A stretch of DNA of 44,721 nucleotides, taken from Acidobacteriota bacterium (GTDB lineage: Bacteria; Acidobacteriota; Polarisedimenticolia; JACPZX01). Below are positions 16,267-24,392 of the stretch, piece after piece (position 1 is the stretch's first letter; each line of letters starts with the position of its first letter). The notes under the pieces are model-generated. The model searched no databases. It was not told where the DNA came from and saw only the letters and a program-made list of their open reading frames with translations. Where the stretch lies: contig JACPZX010000122.1 in assembly GCA_016195325.1 (NCBI GenBank), positions 1 to 44,721 on the forward strand, written 5' to 3'. Made by a program: the position numbers and the translations under genes.

Positions 16267-18279
16267 TCAGCGCGCTGGAACGGCTGCCGGCTCCCACGCG
16301 ACGATCCGTCCGGCGACGGCGGAAGCCGCCACCGTGTAGGGGGACGCGAGGTAGACCTGGCCGGGTCCGGATCGCCCCGGGAAGTTCCGGTTCTGCGCGG
16401 AAATGGTGATCTGCTCCTTCGAGGTGGAGGCTCCCGGCCCGGCGTTGATGCAGGCGCCGCACGACGGATCGATGAGCGTCACCCCCGCCCTCCGGAAGAC
16501 GTCGATGTAGCCGCGCTCCTCGCAGTAGGTCTTCACCTCCTGCGCGCCGAACTGGATGAAGAACTCGACCTCCGGATGGACCTTCTCTCCCCGCTTCAGC
16601 GCGTCCGCGAGGACCGCCGCGTACATGTCCATGTCCTCGCGCTTGCCGGCGGTGCACGAGCCGCCGTAGGCGATGTTCACCTTCACCGGAGCGGTGAGCG
16701 CGGTCACCGACACGCCGTTGCCGGGATCGCCGGGGGTCGCGACCATCGGCGCGAGCGAGCTCGCGTCGAAGCGAATCGTCTCGGCGTACTCGGCGCCGGG
16801 ATCGGCCTGCCACGCGGCGCAGAGCCTCTCGGCCTCGGCGCGCGCCATCCCCCGCATCGCGACCAGGAACCCGGCGGTGCGGGCGTCGGGGGCGACGATG
16901 CCGGTGAAGCCGCCGACCTCGGCGGCCATGTTCGTCATCGTCGCGCGCTCGTCGATGTCGAGGGCAGAGACGGCCTCCCCGCCGTACTCGATCACCTTGC
17001 CGAGCGCCTTGCCGCTCCGCACGTACGGGTGCGCGAGGAGGGCGAGCATGAAGTCCTTCGCGGTCACCCCCGCAGCGCGCCGCCCCGTGATCTCGACGCG
17101 CAGCGTCTCGGGGACGCGCACGCGGACGTCGCGCGTGATCCACGAGTTGAAGATGTCGGTGGTGCCCACGCCGAACGCGACGCACCCGACGGCGCCCGAG
17201 TGGGGAGTGTGCGAGTCCGAGCCGATGATGACCTGCCCCGGGAGGGCGTAGTTCTGGTAGATGATGCTGTGGCAGATCCCCTCGGATCCGCCGGCCGGCG
17301 AGTCGCCGTGGAGGCGAATCCCCTGCTTCCTCGCGAAGTCGGCCTGCTTCACCGAGAGCTGGTTCGCGAGGTCGAGGAGGCCGAGCTTCTTCCGCTCGAG
17401 GGGCATCACCTTCTCGAGGAAGGTCAGGTGATCGCGGAAGAAGAGGACCGACGAGGGGTCGGCCACTTTCTCGTCGGCCCCGACGAGGCTCTCGAAGAAG
17501 ATCGCCGCCATCGGCGTGACGTACTCGTGCGAGAAGCGGATGTCGCACTGAACGAAGCCCGCGTCGCCCGGGCGGACCGACGCGACGCCGGTCGAGCCGG
17601 CGCTGAGATCCGTGACCATGTGCTTCGCGAGGATCTTCTCGGCGAGGGTCATCGGCCGCGGCGCGCTCTTCGGGTACGGAGCCGAAGACAGTCCCTGGAG
17701 CCGCGCGACGTTGTACGGGAAGAGGCCCCCGTACTCGATGATCTGCCGCGTGATCTCGTCCTCGCCGCGCGTGAACTCGTCGAGGGAGATCTCCTCCCCG
17801 CGCCGGATCCTCTCGACGAGGCCGAAATCGGTGGAGGTGAGGATGCCGAGGTTCTGGGAGTTCTGCTTGTAGATCCGCTCGATGTTCTCGGCGATGACGA
17901 CCTTGATACCGGCGCACATCTCGGCATAAGGGGACGCTTCGCGGCTCGATCCCTTGCCGCGGCGCTTGCCGGCCACCGAGGCGACGAACTTCCCCGCGCG
18001 GACGGTCCCCTCGGTGACCGGGAACTCCCCCGAGGCCCGGAGCCCCAGGTAGGGGAAGTCCCCGAGCTTCTCGTCGAAGTGGTAGCAGATGTAGGCGGGG
18101 GTGATCTCGTCGGTCGAGATGTCGTCGCGGAGCGGGAGGCCGTCGCGCCAGGGGATCTCCTCTCCCTGGAGCTGGCGGCGCATCATCGCCGCATCGTCGA
18201 CGAGAAGCAGGACGCGCCCCTGGAGCCGGATCTTGTCGGGACGGCGGCTCACCGCTCGCGTCTTCAGGCTTTCGATCAT
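16267..18279 (-). CDS. Aconitase-family hydratase with swivel domain first (permuted order)
   Basis: About 670 residues. The LeuD-like swivel domain comes first (DDISTDEITPA near 48-58; GKRRGKGSSREASPYAEM near 95-112). The LeuC-like catalytic domain follows from about residue 205 (MTLAEKILAKHM ... GSDSHTPHSGAVG ... GGSCTAGKREDM ... DPSCGACINAGPG). The three iron-sulfur cysteines expected of the family are present, one in GSCTAG and two in SCGAC. Standard AcnA and mitochondrial aconitases have the catalytic domains first; AcnB has the swivel first but also an N-terminal HEAT domain, absent here. The likely reaction is citrate/isocitrate isomerisation, though homoaconitate or a related substrate is not excluded. 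I start at the ATG at 18279 because AGGGTGA precedes it; 18309 is an alternative. Confidence 0.88.
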   Translation of the reverse strand: MIESLKTRAVSRRPDKIRLQGRVLLLVDDAAMMRRQLQGEEIPWRDGLPLRDDISTDEITPAYICYHFDEKLGDFPYLGLRASGEFPVTEGTVRAGKFVASVAGKRRGKGSSREASPYAEMCAGIKVVIAENIERIYKQNSQNLGILTSTDFGLVERIRRGEEISLDEFTRGEDEITRQIIEYGGLFPYNVARLQGLSSAPYPKSAPRPMTLAEKILAKHMVTDLSAGSTGVASVRPGDAGFVQCDIRFSHEYVTPMAAIFFESLVGADEKVADPSSVLFFRDHLTFLEKVMPLERKKLGLLDLANQLSVKQADFARKQGIRLHGDSPAGGSEGICHSIIYQNYALPGQVIIGSDSHTPHSGAVGCVAFGVGTTDIFNSWITRDVRVRVPETLRVEITGRRAAGVTAKDFMLALLAHPYVRSGKALGKVIEYGGEAVSALDIDERATMTNMAAEVGGFTGIVAPDARTAGFLVAMRGMARAEAERLCAAWQADPGAEYAETIRFDASSLAPMVATPGDPGNGVSVTALTAPVKVNIAYGGSCTAGKREDMDMYAAVLADALKRGEKVHPEVEFFIQFGAQEVKTYCEERGYIDVFRRAGVTLIDPSCGACINAGPGASTSKEQITISAQNRNFPGRSGPGQVYLASPYTVAASAVAGRIVAWEPAAVPAR

Positions 18280-18365
18280 CGTGTCGTCACCCTGCGGCGA
18301 GAATATCATCGCCCCGCGCCGAAGACGAGCCGGCTCCGCCCGGCCCGGCGGCCCCGCGAGGGGCG

Positions 18366-18374
18366 TGATAGGAT
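18366..18374 (+). promoter_or_regulatory. Extended -10 element upstream of ispH
   Basis: TGATAGGAT fits TGnTAnnnT, an extended -10, and ends 27 bp before the inferred CTG start. No -35 hexamer is obvious at the usual distance. Confidence 0.45.
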
Positions 18375-18390
18375 GACTGGCTGAACCAGG

Positions 18391-18404
18391 AAGGAGACCA
18401 CCTG
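18391..18404 (+). promoter_or_regulatory. Ribosome binding site deciding the CTG start of ispH
   Basis: AAGGAG at 18391-18396, five bases, then CTG at 18402. It is a near-ideal Shine-Dalgarno match and the only one placed to start a complete IspH. Confidence 0.7.
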
Positions 18405-19607
18405 CCCGAAAAGGCGTACTTCCAGAAGGGCTTCGGCCTCAAGACGGTCATCGAGGGATCGCTCCGCCGCGACTACCACAGCGGCGTCGTCGAGCGCATC
18501 CGCGAGTCGGGATTCCGGCTCACAACGCCCCAGATAGAGATCCGTCTCGCCGTCGAGTTCGGCTTCTGCTACGGCGTCGACCGGGCCGTCGAGTACGCCT
18601 ACGAGACGATGGAGAAATTCCCCGATCGGCGCGTGACGCTCATCGGCGAGATCATCCACAACCCGCACGTGAACACCCGGCTCCGGGAGATGGGCATCGA
18701 GATCCTCTCCCCGGAGGAAGCCGCGAAGGACGGCGGCCGGTTCCATGGCGACGACGTCGTCATCATCCCGGCCTTCGGCGTCCCGTTCAGGATGTTCGAG
18801 CAGCTCCGCGCGACGGGGTGCGTCCTCGTCGACACGACGTGCGGCTCCGTCCTGAACGTGTGGAAGAACGTCGAGAAGTACGCGCGGGAGGGGTTCACCT
18901 CGGTCATCCACGGGAAGTACCAGCACGAGGAGACGCGGGCGACGTCGTCCCGCGCGACGCGCTACGAGGCGGGGCGCTACCTCGTGGTGAAAGACATGGA
19001 CGAGGCCCGGTGGGTCTGCGCGTACATCCGGGGCGGCGGAGATCGCGGGGATTTCCTCGGACGGTTCGAATCCGCGGCCTCTCCCGGGTTCGACCCCGAC
19101 ACGCATCTGGGCCGGATCGGCGTCGCCAACCAGACGACGATGCTCTCGAGCGAGTCGCTCGCGATCGCCGACGCCCTCCGCGAGGCGATCGCCGACCGGC
19201 ATGGCGCGGCGTCTCTCCCGGAGCGGTTCCGATCCTTCGACACGATCTGCTCGGCGACGCAGGACCGGCAGGACGCGATCCTCAAGATGACGAAGGAGCC
19301 GCTCGATCTCATGCTCGTCATCGGCGGATACAACTCGAGCAACACGAACCACCTGGTCGAGATCGCCGGGCAGTCGACGAGCGCCTACCACATCCAGAAC
19401 GCCGAGTGCCTCCTCGACGCCGACCGCATCCGCCACAAGCCCTTCGGCGCCGACCAGGAGATCGAGTCCCGCGGCTGGCTCCCCGCCGGTCGATCCATCG
19501 TCGGCATCACCGCCGGCGCCTCCACCCCGAACAACAAGATCGGCGAGGTGGTCGAGAGGGTCCTGGCGCTCCGGGGCGTCACTCCCGAGGCGGCGGGCCT
19601 CGCCTGA
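18402..19607 (+). CDS. ispH: 4-hydroxy-3-methylbut-2-enyl diphosphate reductase (IspH), CTG start
   Basis: The last step of the MEP pathway: an iron-sulfur enzyme that reduces HMBPP to IPP and DMAPP. From the inferred start at 18402 the protein has 401 residues. The three cluster cysteines are Cys56 (FGFCYGVDRAVEYAYE), Cys147 (VDTTCGSVLNVWKNV) and Cys283 (FDTICSATQDRQDA). The IIHNPHVN and HGKYQHEET histidine motifs are also present. The extra N-terminus (YFQKGFGLKTV) is that of the long cyanobacterial/plant class. The first ATG, at 18609, would remove Cys56. The frame upstream has no ATG, GTG or TTG back to a TAG at 18369, but a CTG at 18402 follows AAGGAG by five bases, so I take CTG as the start. 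Confidence 0.9.
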   Translation: MPEKAYFQKGFGLKTVIEGSLRRDYHSGVVERIRESGFRLTTPQIEIRLAVEFGFCYGVDRAVEYAYETMEKFPDRRVTLIGEIIHNPHVNTRLREMGIEILSPEEAAKDGGRFHGDDVVIIPAFGVPFRMFEQLRATGCVLVDTTCGSVLNVWKNVEKYAREGFTSVIHGKYQHEETRATSSRATRYEAGRYLVVKDMDEARWVCAYIRGGGDRGDFLGRFESAASPGFDPDTHLGRIGVANQTTMLSSESLAIADALREAIADRHGAASLPERFRSFDTICSATQDRQDAILKMTKEPLDLMLVIGGYNSSNTNHLVEIAGQSTSAYHIQNAECLLDADRIRHKPFGADQEIESRGWLPAGRSIVGITAGASTPNNKIGEVVERVLALRGVTPEAAGLA

Positions 19608-19637
19608 AGGGGCGCCTGGCGAGGCCTCTCCGGCCCG

Positions 19638-19646
19638 TGTTAGAAT
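19638..19646 (+). promoter_or_regulatory. Extended -10 element upstream of the BoxB-like gene
   Basis: TGTTAGAAT fits TGnTAnnnT, with five of six bases matching the TATAAT hexamer. It lies 27 bp before the ATG at 19674, which has its own AGGAGG at 19664-19669. Confidence 0.55.
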
Positions 19647-19673
19647 TTTCCATTCCGCGCGACAGGAGGGGTG

Positions 19674-20819
19674 ATGCAACCGAGAATCTCCACGTTCGAC
19701 GATTGGGTCGACTACTTCAACGAGTGGCAGAGGGCGATCGGGCTCGACCCGCGCATCGGCGAAGGTTACGCGTTCGAGGCGAAGTACGGAGAGCTCGGCA
19801 GCCCCGACATCCTGTTCGGCGACTACAAGGGCCAGAAGCGCTGGGAGCGGATCACCGAGGTCCCCGACCAGCGCATCCGTGACGCCCTGCAGCACCTCAT
19901 CGTGTACCAGGGGGACACCGAGTTCGCCTCCGTCGAGCAGCAGCGGAAGCTCGTCACCTCCGCGCCGTCGGAGTACGACCTCGGCTGCCTGACGCGCGTG
20001 ATGCGCGAGGAGATGCGCCACGGGTTCCAGATGTGCCACGTCCTCGTGACGCAGTTCGGCCGATCCGGGCGCATCGACGCGCAGAAGCAGCTCGAGCGCC
20101 GTTCCTGGCAGAACACGCGCCTTCTCGGCTCCTTCAACGTGGACGTGGACGACTGGCTCGACTTCTACACCTACACCGAGTTCGTGGACCGCGACGGCAA
20201 GTTCCAGCTCAAGATGCTCACCTTCTCCGGCTTCGCCCCCCTCGCCCGCTCGATGGGACCGATGCTCCGCGAGGAGGCGTTCCACCTCGGCACGGGGCAC
20301 AACGGGCTGAAGCGGGTCGTGAAGGCGGGCGTCGTCCCCATCGAGACTCTGCAGCGCTACTTCAACAAGTGGGTCCCGACGGCCTACGACCTGTTCGGCG
20401 TCGACAACTCGTCGTCGGCGCACTGGGCGTACGTGTGGGGCCTCAAGGGCCGCTTCGACGAGGACACCAACGGCGCCGAGGCCGACCGCGACACCCTCAA
20501 CGACTACGCCCGGAACCTCTACAAGGAGGACGTCGACCGGCACATCGCCGCGCTCAACACGATGCTCCCCGCCGACGGGCCGAAGCTGACGGCGCCCGAC
20601 ATGAGGTTCAACCGCGCCATCGGCGAGCACGCGGGGGCGCGATACTCCGTGACCGGAGATCCGATCGATCCGGCGCGGTACGCGGCGTACCTGGCCTCCG
20701 TCACGCCGACGGCTCAGGACCGGCGGCTGCTCCAGTCGATCTTCGCGCGCCCCGACTGGGTCGCGCCGCCCATGGCGCACCACGCGCCGGCGGGCCACGG
20801 GGAGCCGGCGGCGGACTGA
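19674..20819 (+). CDS. BoxB-like / PaaA-family diiron oxygenase
   Basis: 381 residues related to benzoyl-CoA 2,3-epoxidase subunit BoxB. Collinear motifs include FGDYKG, YQGDTEFASVEQQ, LERRSWQNTRLLGSFN, FVDRDGKFQLKML, FSGFAPLARSM, DLFGVDNSSSA and GLKGRFDED. Diiron ligands are in place: Glu in QGDTE, ExxH in EEMRH, Asp in DRDGK, and ExxH in EEAFH. BoxB is about 470 residues; this one is roughly 90 shorter, with its losses mainly in the C-terminal half and at the N-terminus. In the known pathway BoxB needs the reductase BoxA, and BoxC opens the ring. Neither is nearby, so the substrate may differ. I prefer the ATG at 19674 to the adjacent GTG at 19671 because of Shine-Dalgarno spacing. Confidence 0.85.
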   Translation: MQPRISTFDDWVDYFNEWQRAIGLDPRIGEGYAFEAKYGELGSPDILFGDYKGQKRWERITEVPDQRIRDALQHLIVYQGDTEFASVEQQRKLVTSAPSEYDLGCLTRVMREEMRHGFQMCHVLVTQFGRSGRIDAQKQLERRSWQNTRLLGSFNVDVDDWLDFYTYTEFVDRDGKFQLKMLTFSGFAPLARSMGPMLREEAFHLGTGHNGLKRVVKAGVVPIETLQRYFNKWVPTAYDLFGVDNSSSAHWAYVWGLKGRFDEDTNGAEADRDTLNDYARNLYKEDVDRHIAALNTMLPADGPKLTAPDMRFNRAIGEHAGARYSVTGDPIDPARYAAYLASVTPTAQDRRLLQSIFARPDWVAPPMAHHAPAGHGEPAAD

Positions 20820-20925
20820 GACGGGCTTCGACCGTCCGTCCCCGGAGAGCTTGCCCGCGCCGGGGCCTCCGGATATCCTACGCGCCTTTGAACCCTGACC
20901 GACCATCGAAGCTGAGGAGTTCCTC

Positions 20926-21504
20926 ATGAACCGTCGCGTGCTGGCGCTGCTCGTGTCCGTCCTCTTGCTCGCGGGCTCGTCTCTTTCAACCGCCGAGGCG
21001 GTGAAGAAGTGGTCGATCGACGTCGGCGTTCAGGGCTCCGAGATCAAGTTCGACAAGACGATCGGCATCGACAACGATTTCGCCACAGGGTTCCGGCTCG
21101 GCCTCGTCGTCCATCCGGCCCTTCAGATCGAGGGGACGTACGACACCGTCACCACGCGGAAGAGCGAGGCGGATCTCTCCCACTCGACCTACAAGCAGCA
21201 GTACACCGGGCTGCGCGTGATGGGCGTGCTCAAGGGCTCGGACGACGTGAAGGCGAACCCCTACATGATCGTCGGGGGCGGGAAGGCGACGACGACGTTC
21301 GACCCCGGCCGTCCCGGCTCGACCGTGAGGGACGACAACACGCTGTACGGTGACCTCGGCTTCGGCGTGCGCTACCAGGCGTGGAAGGGCCTCCACGTCA
21401 ATGGCGAGTTCTTCGTGCGCCACCTGCGGACGCTCGGCACGAGCGGGACGGACGCGTTCTTCAGCGTCGGCGCCTCCTGGATCATCGGCTTCAGCAAGAA
21501 GTAA
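20926..21504 (+). CDS. Outer-membrane beta-barrel protein (OmpW/OmpA-barrel size)
   Basis: 192 residues. A signal peptide (VLALLVSVLLLAGSSLSTAEA) is followed by alternating amphipathic strands with polar turns. It ends in GASWIIGFSKK, where an aromatic/hydrophobic last strand is usual for eight-stranded barrels. A Gly-rich strand pair (ADLGFGVRYQ-like, MIVGGGKATTTF) is typical of the small porin-like superfamily. Ligand or channel function cannot be read from the sequence. It converges on the MmgE/PrpD gene with one base between stop codons. Confidence 0.82.
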   Translation: MNRRVLALLVSVLLLAGSSLSTAEAVKKWSIDVGVQGSEIKFDKTIGIDNDFATGFRLGLVVHPALQIEGTYDTVTTRKSEADLSHSTYKQQYTGLRVMGVLKGSDDVKANPYMIVGGGKATTTFDPGRPGSTVRDDNTLYGDLGFGVRYQAWKGLHVNGEFFVRHLRTLGTSGTDAFFSVGASWIIGFSKK

Positions 21505-21505
21505 C

Positions 21506-22876
21506 TCAGGCCGCGACCATCGCCTCCATCAGGCGGCCGAGGCTCCTCTCCTTCTCCAGCCCCATGATGATCGAGGCGATCTCCTGCGCCTTCCCCGCCG
21601 GCACCACGGGCTCGGCCAGGCTCATGAACTTCCCCTCGAGCTCGGCGGGGGTCAGGGGATTCCTGGGGTCCCCCTTCGGGTAGTCCAGTCGGCACTGGAA
21701 GGTCTTTCCCCCCTTCACGGCGATCGTCATGTCGCAGGTGTACAGGCGCGGGAAGTTCCTCTCGATCTCCTCGTCGCCGACCCCCTTCACCTTCTGGATC
21801 AGGTCGAGGAGCTTCGGGTCGGTGAAGCGCTTCTCGTCGAAGGAGTCGGGGGTGACCTTCCCGTCCATCAGCGCGACGCCGATGCAGTACGGCAGAGAGT
21901 GATCGGCCGTCTCGCGCGACGTCGGCCTGTACTTCGACGGATCGCAGAGGATGTCGACGGCGCGGCGGACCGTCCTGACGGTGATGGACTCGATCGACCC
22001 GGGGTCGATCCCGTGCTTGCTCCGCAGCTCGAGGGCCGCGGAGAGCGGCGTGTGGGTCAGCGCCTCGGTCGGGAAGAACTTCATCGAGCAGTCCTGGATC
22101 TTGAAGCTCTCGCCGAGCCCCGCGGTGAGCATCTCCGGCCGCCACGCCTTGCCAAGACAATGAAAGAGCCCCTCCTTCCCGTCGATGACGTGCTCGGGGC
22201 CGTGGAATCCCTTCTGCGCCCACAGGGCGGCGATCACCCCCTGCCACGTCGCGATGGGGTCGACGGTGTTCTTCATCATCGTGAGCTTGCCGGCCGTGAC
22301 AGCGCCGAGCGTCAGCGTGTGAGACCCCGAGATCCCGATCGCGTGGACCATCTGATCCTCGGTGAGACCCAGGATCTTCCCCGCGACCACGGGCGAGACG
22401 AACCCCGTGAGGCTCGCGTGGTGCCACCCGCGCTCTCGGATCCCCGGCTCGGCCGCCTCGCAGAAGCGCATCTCGAGCTCGTGCCCGATGACGATGCCGA
22501 GGATCACGTCGCGCCCCCCGGCCCCCACCCTCTCCGCCATCGAAATCGCCGCGGGGAGGATGTCGCTCGGGTGCGACGGGTCGGCCTTCCAGTAGATGTC
22601 GTTGTAGTCGAGCGCGCGGACCACGAGCGCGTTGTAGAGGGTGGCCCACGTCGCGGGCACCTTCCTGCGCGTGCCGATCAGCGTCGCCTCGGCGCGCCCC
22701 CCCTCCTCCTCGATGAACTCGCGCATGATGCGCGCGTCGTGAGTCCTCACGCCCCCCAGGGCGCACCCCATCGAGTCGAGGAGGAAGCGCTTCGCCTCGT
22801 CGATCGCCCGCGGCGGAAGGTCTTCGTAGGAGAGGCGGACGGCGAATCGCGCGAGCTGTCGGCTCAACATGTCCAT
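21506..22876 (-). CDS. MmgE/PrpD-family dehydratase
   Basis: 456 residues, the normal length. The family includes 2-methylcitrate dehydratase (PrpD), cis-aconitate decarboxylase and related enzymes acting on tricarboxylates. Motifs fit throughout: LDSMGCALGG near 32-41, ALDYNDIYW near 85-93, HPSDILPAA, a helical GRDVILGIVIGHELEMR, LGAVTAGKLTMMKN, and KFFPTEALTH for the active-site region. No prpB or prpC lies near, so the 2-methylcitrate cycle is not supported by context; a catabolic tricarboxylate dehydratase is the safe call. A consensus extended -10 lies 57 bp upstream. Confidence 0.92.
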   Translation of the reverse strand: MDMLSRQLARFAVRLSYEDLPPRAIDEAKRFLLDSMGCALGGVRTHDARIMREFIEEEGGRAEATLIGTRRKVPATWATLYNALVVRALDYNDIYWKADPSHPSDILPAAISMAERVGAGGRDVILGIVIGHELEMRFCEAAEPGIRERGWHHASLTGFVSPVVAGKILGLTEDQMVHAIGISGSHTLTLGAVTAGKLTMMKNTVDPIATWQGVIAALWAQKGFHGPEHVIDGKEGLFHCLGKAWRPEMLTAGLGESFKIQDCSMKFFPTEALTHTPLSAALELRSKHGIDPGSIESITVRTVRRAVDILCDPSKYRPTSRETADHSLPYCIGVALMDGKVTPDSFDEKRFTDPKLLDLIQKVKGVGDEEIERNFPRLYTCDMTIAVKGGKTFQCRLDYPKGDPRNPLTPAELEGKFMSLAEPVVPAGKAQEIASIIMGLEKERSLGRLMEAMVAA

Positions 22877-22932
22877 GAATGGCTCCGAGGAACCGGGCCT
22901 CAGCCCGGGAGGCGTCGAAAAAGACGGGCGCG

Positions 22933-22941
22933 ATTATAGCA
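22933..22941 (-). promoter_or_regulatory. Consensus extended -10 promoter of the MmgE/PrpD gene
   Basis: On the minus strand the sequence is TGCTATAAT, a perfect TGnTATAAT. The -35 position 17 bp upstream reads TCCGGA, a weak match. The start codon at 22876 lies 57 bp downstream, leaving room for a normal leader. Confidence 0.7.
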
Positions 22942-22967
22942 GCCGACTTCGGCCCTCCGGAGGTACG

Positions 22968-23834
22968 ATGCGGCGGATGACGCCCCCCTCCCGAACGATC
23001 GCAGCCTCGCGCCTCGTCGTCTTCGACACCGAGACGACGGGGCTCTCGGCCGTGAACGACAGGGTCCTCGAGATCGCCGCCGTCTCGATCGAGAGGGGCG
23101 AGGAGACGGGGCGGTTCGAGTCGCTCGTCGACCCCGGCGTCCCCATCCCGCCTCAGATCTCGGCGATCCACGGGATCACCGACGAGATGGTCCGCGGCCG
23201 GCCGCCGTTCGGCGACGCCGCCCGGCGCTTCCTCGAGTTCACGGGAGACGACATCCTCGCGGCGCACAACGCCCCGTACGACGTCTCGATGATGCTCCTC
23301 CCCGCCCGCGCCGCCGGCCTCACCCCGCGCGGCAACCCGGTCCTCGACACCCACCGGCTCGCGCGACGCCTCCTGAAGGCGCCGCGTTACGCGCTGGGGC
23401 CGCTCGCGGCCTCGCTCGGGATCGAGATGCCGGTGGCCCACCGGGCGATGGCCGACGTCGTCGCATGCGCCGGGGTGCTGAAGGCCTGCCTCGCCGCCCT
23501 TGGCTCCGATGCGACGCTTGCCGACGCCGAGAAGGCGAGCGAGTCGCGCCTCGCCTTCGGCACCGCCCCGGACGGCACCCTGGCGCTCCCCGAGCGTCTC
23601 GCCGCTCTGGCCGCGAGCCTGGGCAGCGGCGCTCCCTTCGCCATCGTCTACCGCTCCGGGAGCAAGGGGGACGCACCCCGCCCCGTGACGCCGCTCTTCC
23701 TCCTCGAGATCGCAGGCGAGCTCAACCTCGCCGCCGAGTGCCACATCGATGGCAGCGTGAAGAACTTCGTCGTCGACCGGATCGCGTCGGCGCGGCCGGT
23801 CAGCTCTTCTTCCGGGCCGCGATCCGGGACCTGA
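22968..23834 (+). CDS. DEDDh 3'-5' exonuclease with WYL-like C-terminal domain
   Basis: 288 residues. Residues about 10-175 are a DnaQ/PolC-epsilon-type exonuclease with all motifs: FDTETTGL (Asp, Glu), AHNAPYDVSMM (Asp) and HRAMADV (His and Asp of DEDDh). The last 70 or so residues read as a WYL-type ligand/nucleic-acid-binding domain: FAIVYRSGSKG, then RPVTPLFLLEIAGELNLAAECH, then NFVVDRIAS. That order of I-Y, R-V-P-L, a strand pair and F-DRI is the WYL pattern. The ATG at 22968 follows GGAGGT closely; 22977 and an upstream 22869 are alternatives. The 3' end overlaps the convergent lipoprotein gene by 35 bp. A role in DNA repair or defence is possible. Confidence 0.85.
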   Translation: MRRMTPPSRTIAASRLVVFDTETTGLSAVNDRVLEIAAVSIERGEETGRFESLVDPGVPIPPQISAIHGITDEMVRGRPPFGDAARRFLEFTGDDILAAHNAPYDVSMMLLPARAAGLTPRGNPVLDTHRLARRLLKAPRYALGPLAASLGIEMPVAHRAMADVVACAGVLKACLAALGSDATLADAEKASESRLAFGTAPDGTLALPERLAALAASLGSGAPFAIVYRSGSKGDAPRPVTPLFLLEIAGELNLAAECHIDGSVKNFVVDRIASARPVSSSSGPRSGT

Positions 23835-24057
23835 GCTCGGCGTTCTCCTGCTTCAGGCGCTCGATCTCCCGGTCTTTCTCCGCGGCGACGGCGCTCATCT
23901 CGGCGTCGATGTCGTCGCGCGCCGCCGTGAGGCCCGCGCGCTCCTCCGCGTCCGCCGCCTGCGCGATGTAGGGGTCGGCCGCGGTCGAACCGACCCCGGA
24001 GCAGCCGGCGAGCGACGCGAGGAGCGCGGCGCCGGCTATCACCCTGAGTGCGCTCAA
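23800..24057 (-). CDS. Small lipoprotein with coiled coil, TTG start
   Basis: 85 residues. The TTG at 24057 gives MSALRVIAGAALLASLAGC, an ideal lipoprotein signal with lipobox LAGC. A helical segment rich in Ala, Glu and Lys follows, becoming a heptad-type coiled coil near the end (EIERLKQENAELRSRI). TTGA overlaps the TGA of the preceding gene, so translation is coupled. Its short, lipid-anchored coiled-coil form recalls Lpp-like or SlyB-like envelope proteins by shape only. Confidence 0.75.
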   Translation of the reverse strand: MSALRVIAGAALLASLAGCSGVGSTAADPYIAQAADAEERAGLTAARDDIDAEMSAVAAEKDREIERLKQENAELRSRIAARKKS

Positions 24058-24392
24058 TCGCCCTTCCCGTCGAGCTGACCTTTCAGCTTCCCGTTCTCGT
24101 CCTTGAGGGCGTCGATCGATTTGTCCTTCCCCTTGATGGTCTCGTCCCAGAACTTTCGCGTGCTGCGCTGGACGTCGTGCAGGAGCGGGGCCGAGACCTG
24201 CTTTCCCTTGTACCAGATCTTCTTCGCGATCCCCGCGATCGCGTGGCCTGCCTCGACGCTCTTCTCCCCCACCTTCTTCCCGAACGACTTGATCCCCGAG
24301 GTGACCTTGCCGTCCTCGGCGCGGACGGCAGGGGCGGCGCAGGCAAGGAGGAGGGAGAGGATGGCGAACGAGGCGAGGAGTCGGCGGATCAG
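24054..24392 (-). CDS. Small exported amphipathic-helix protein, probable CTG start
   Basis: About 112 residues: a signal peptide (RRLLASFAILSLLLACAAPAVRA) and then a Lys-rich amphipathic region with a helical end (KDKSIDALKDENGKLKGQ). No ATG, GTG or TTG is available before the signal peptide. A CTG at 24392 overlaps the upstream stop as CTGA, the counterpart of the usual ATGA coupling. GAGG lies nine bases before it. The upstream frame continues open, so other unusual starts cannot be excluded. It sits between the zinc-ribbon gene and the lipoprotein gene, with four-base overlaps on both sides. Function is unknown. Confidence 0.65.
   Translation of the reverse strand: MIRRLLASFAILSLLLACAAPAVRAEDGKVTSGIKSFGKKVGEKSVEAGHAIAGIAKKIWYKGKQVSAPLLHDVQRSTRKFWDETIKGKDKSIDALKDENGKLKGQLDGKGD

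Noticed and set aside
16576-18384. 602-codon open frame on the plus strand opposite the aconitase gene
   Set aside because: No recognisable domain; the opposite strand encodes a full aconitase with all cluster ligands.
18373-18384. Three-codon open frame ATG ACT GGC TGA just before ispH
   Set aside because: Too short to judge and lies next to the predicted transcription start; probably chance.
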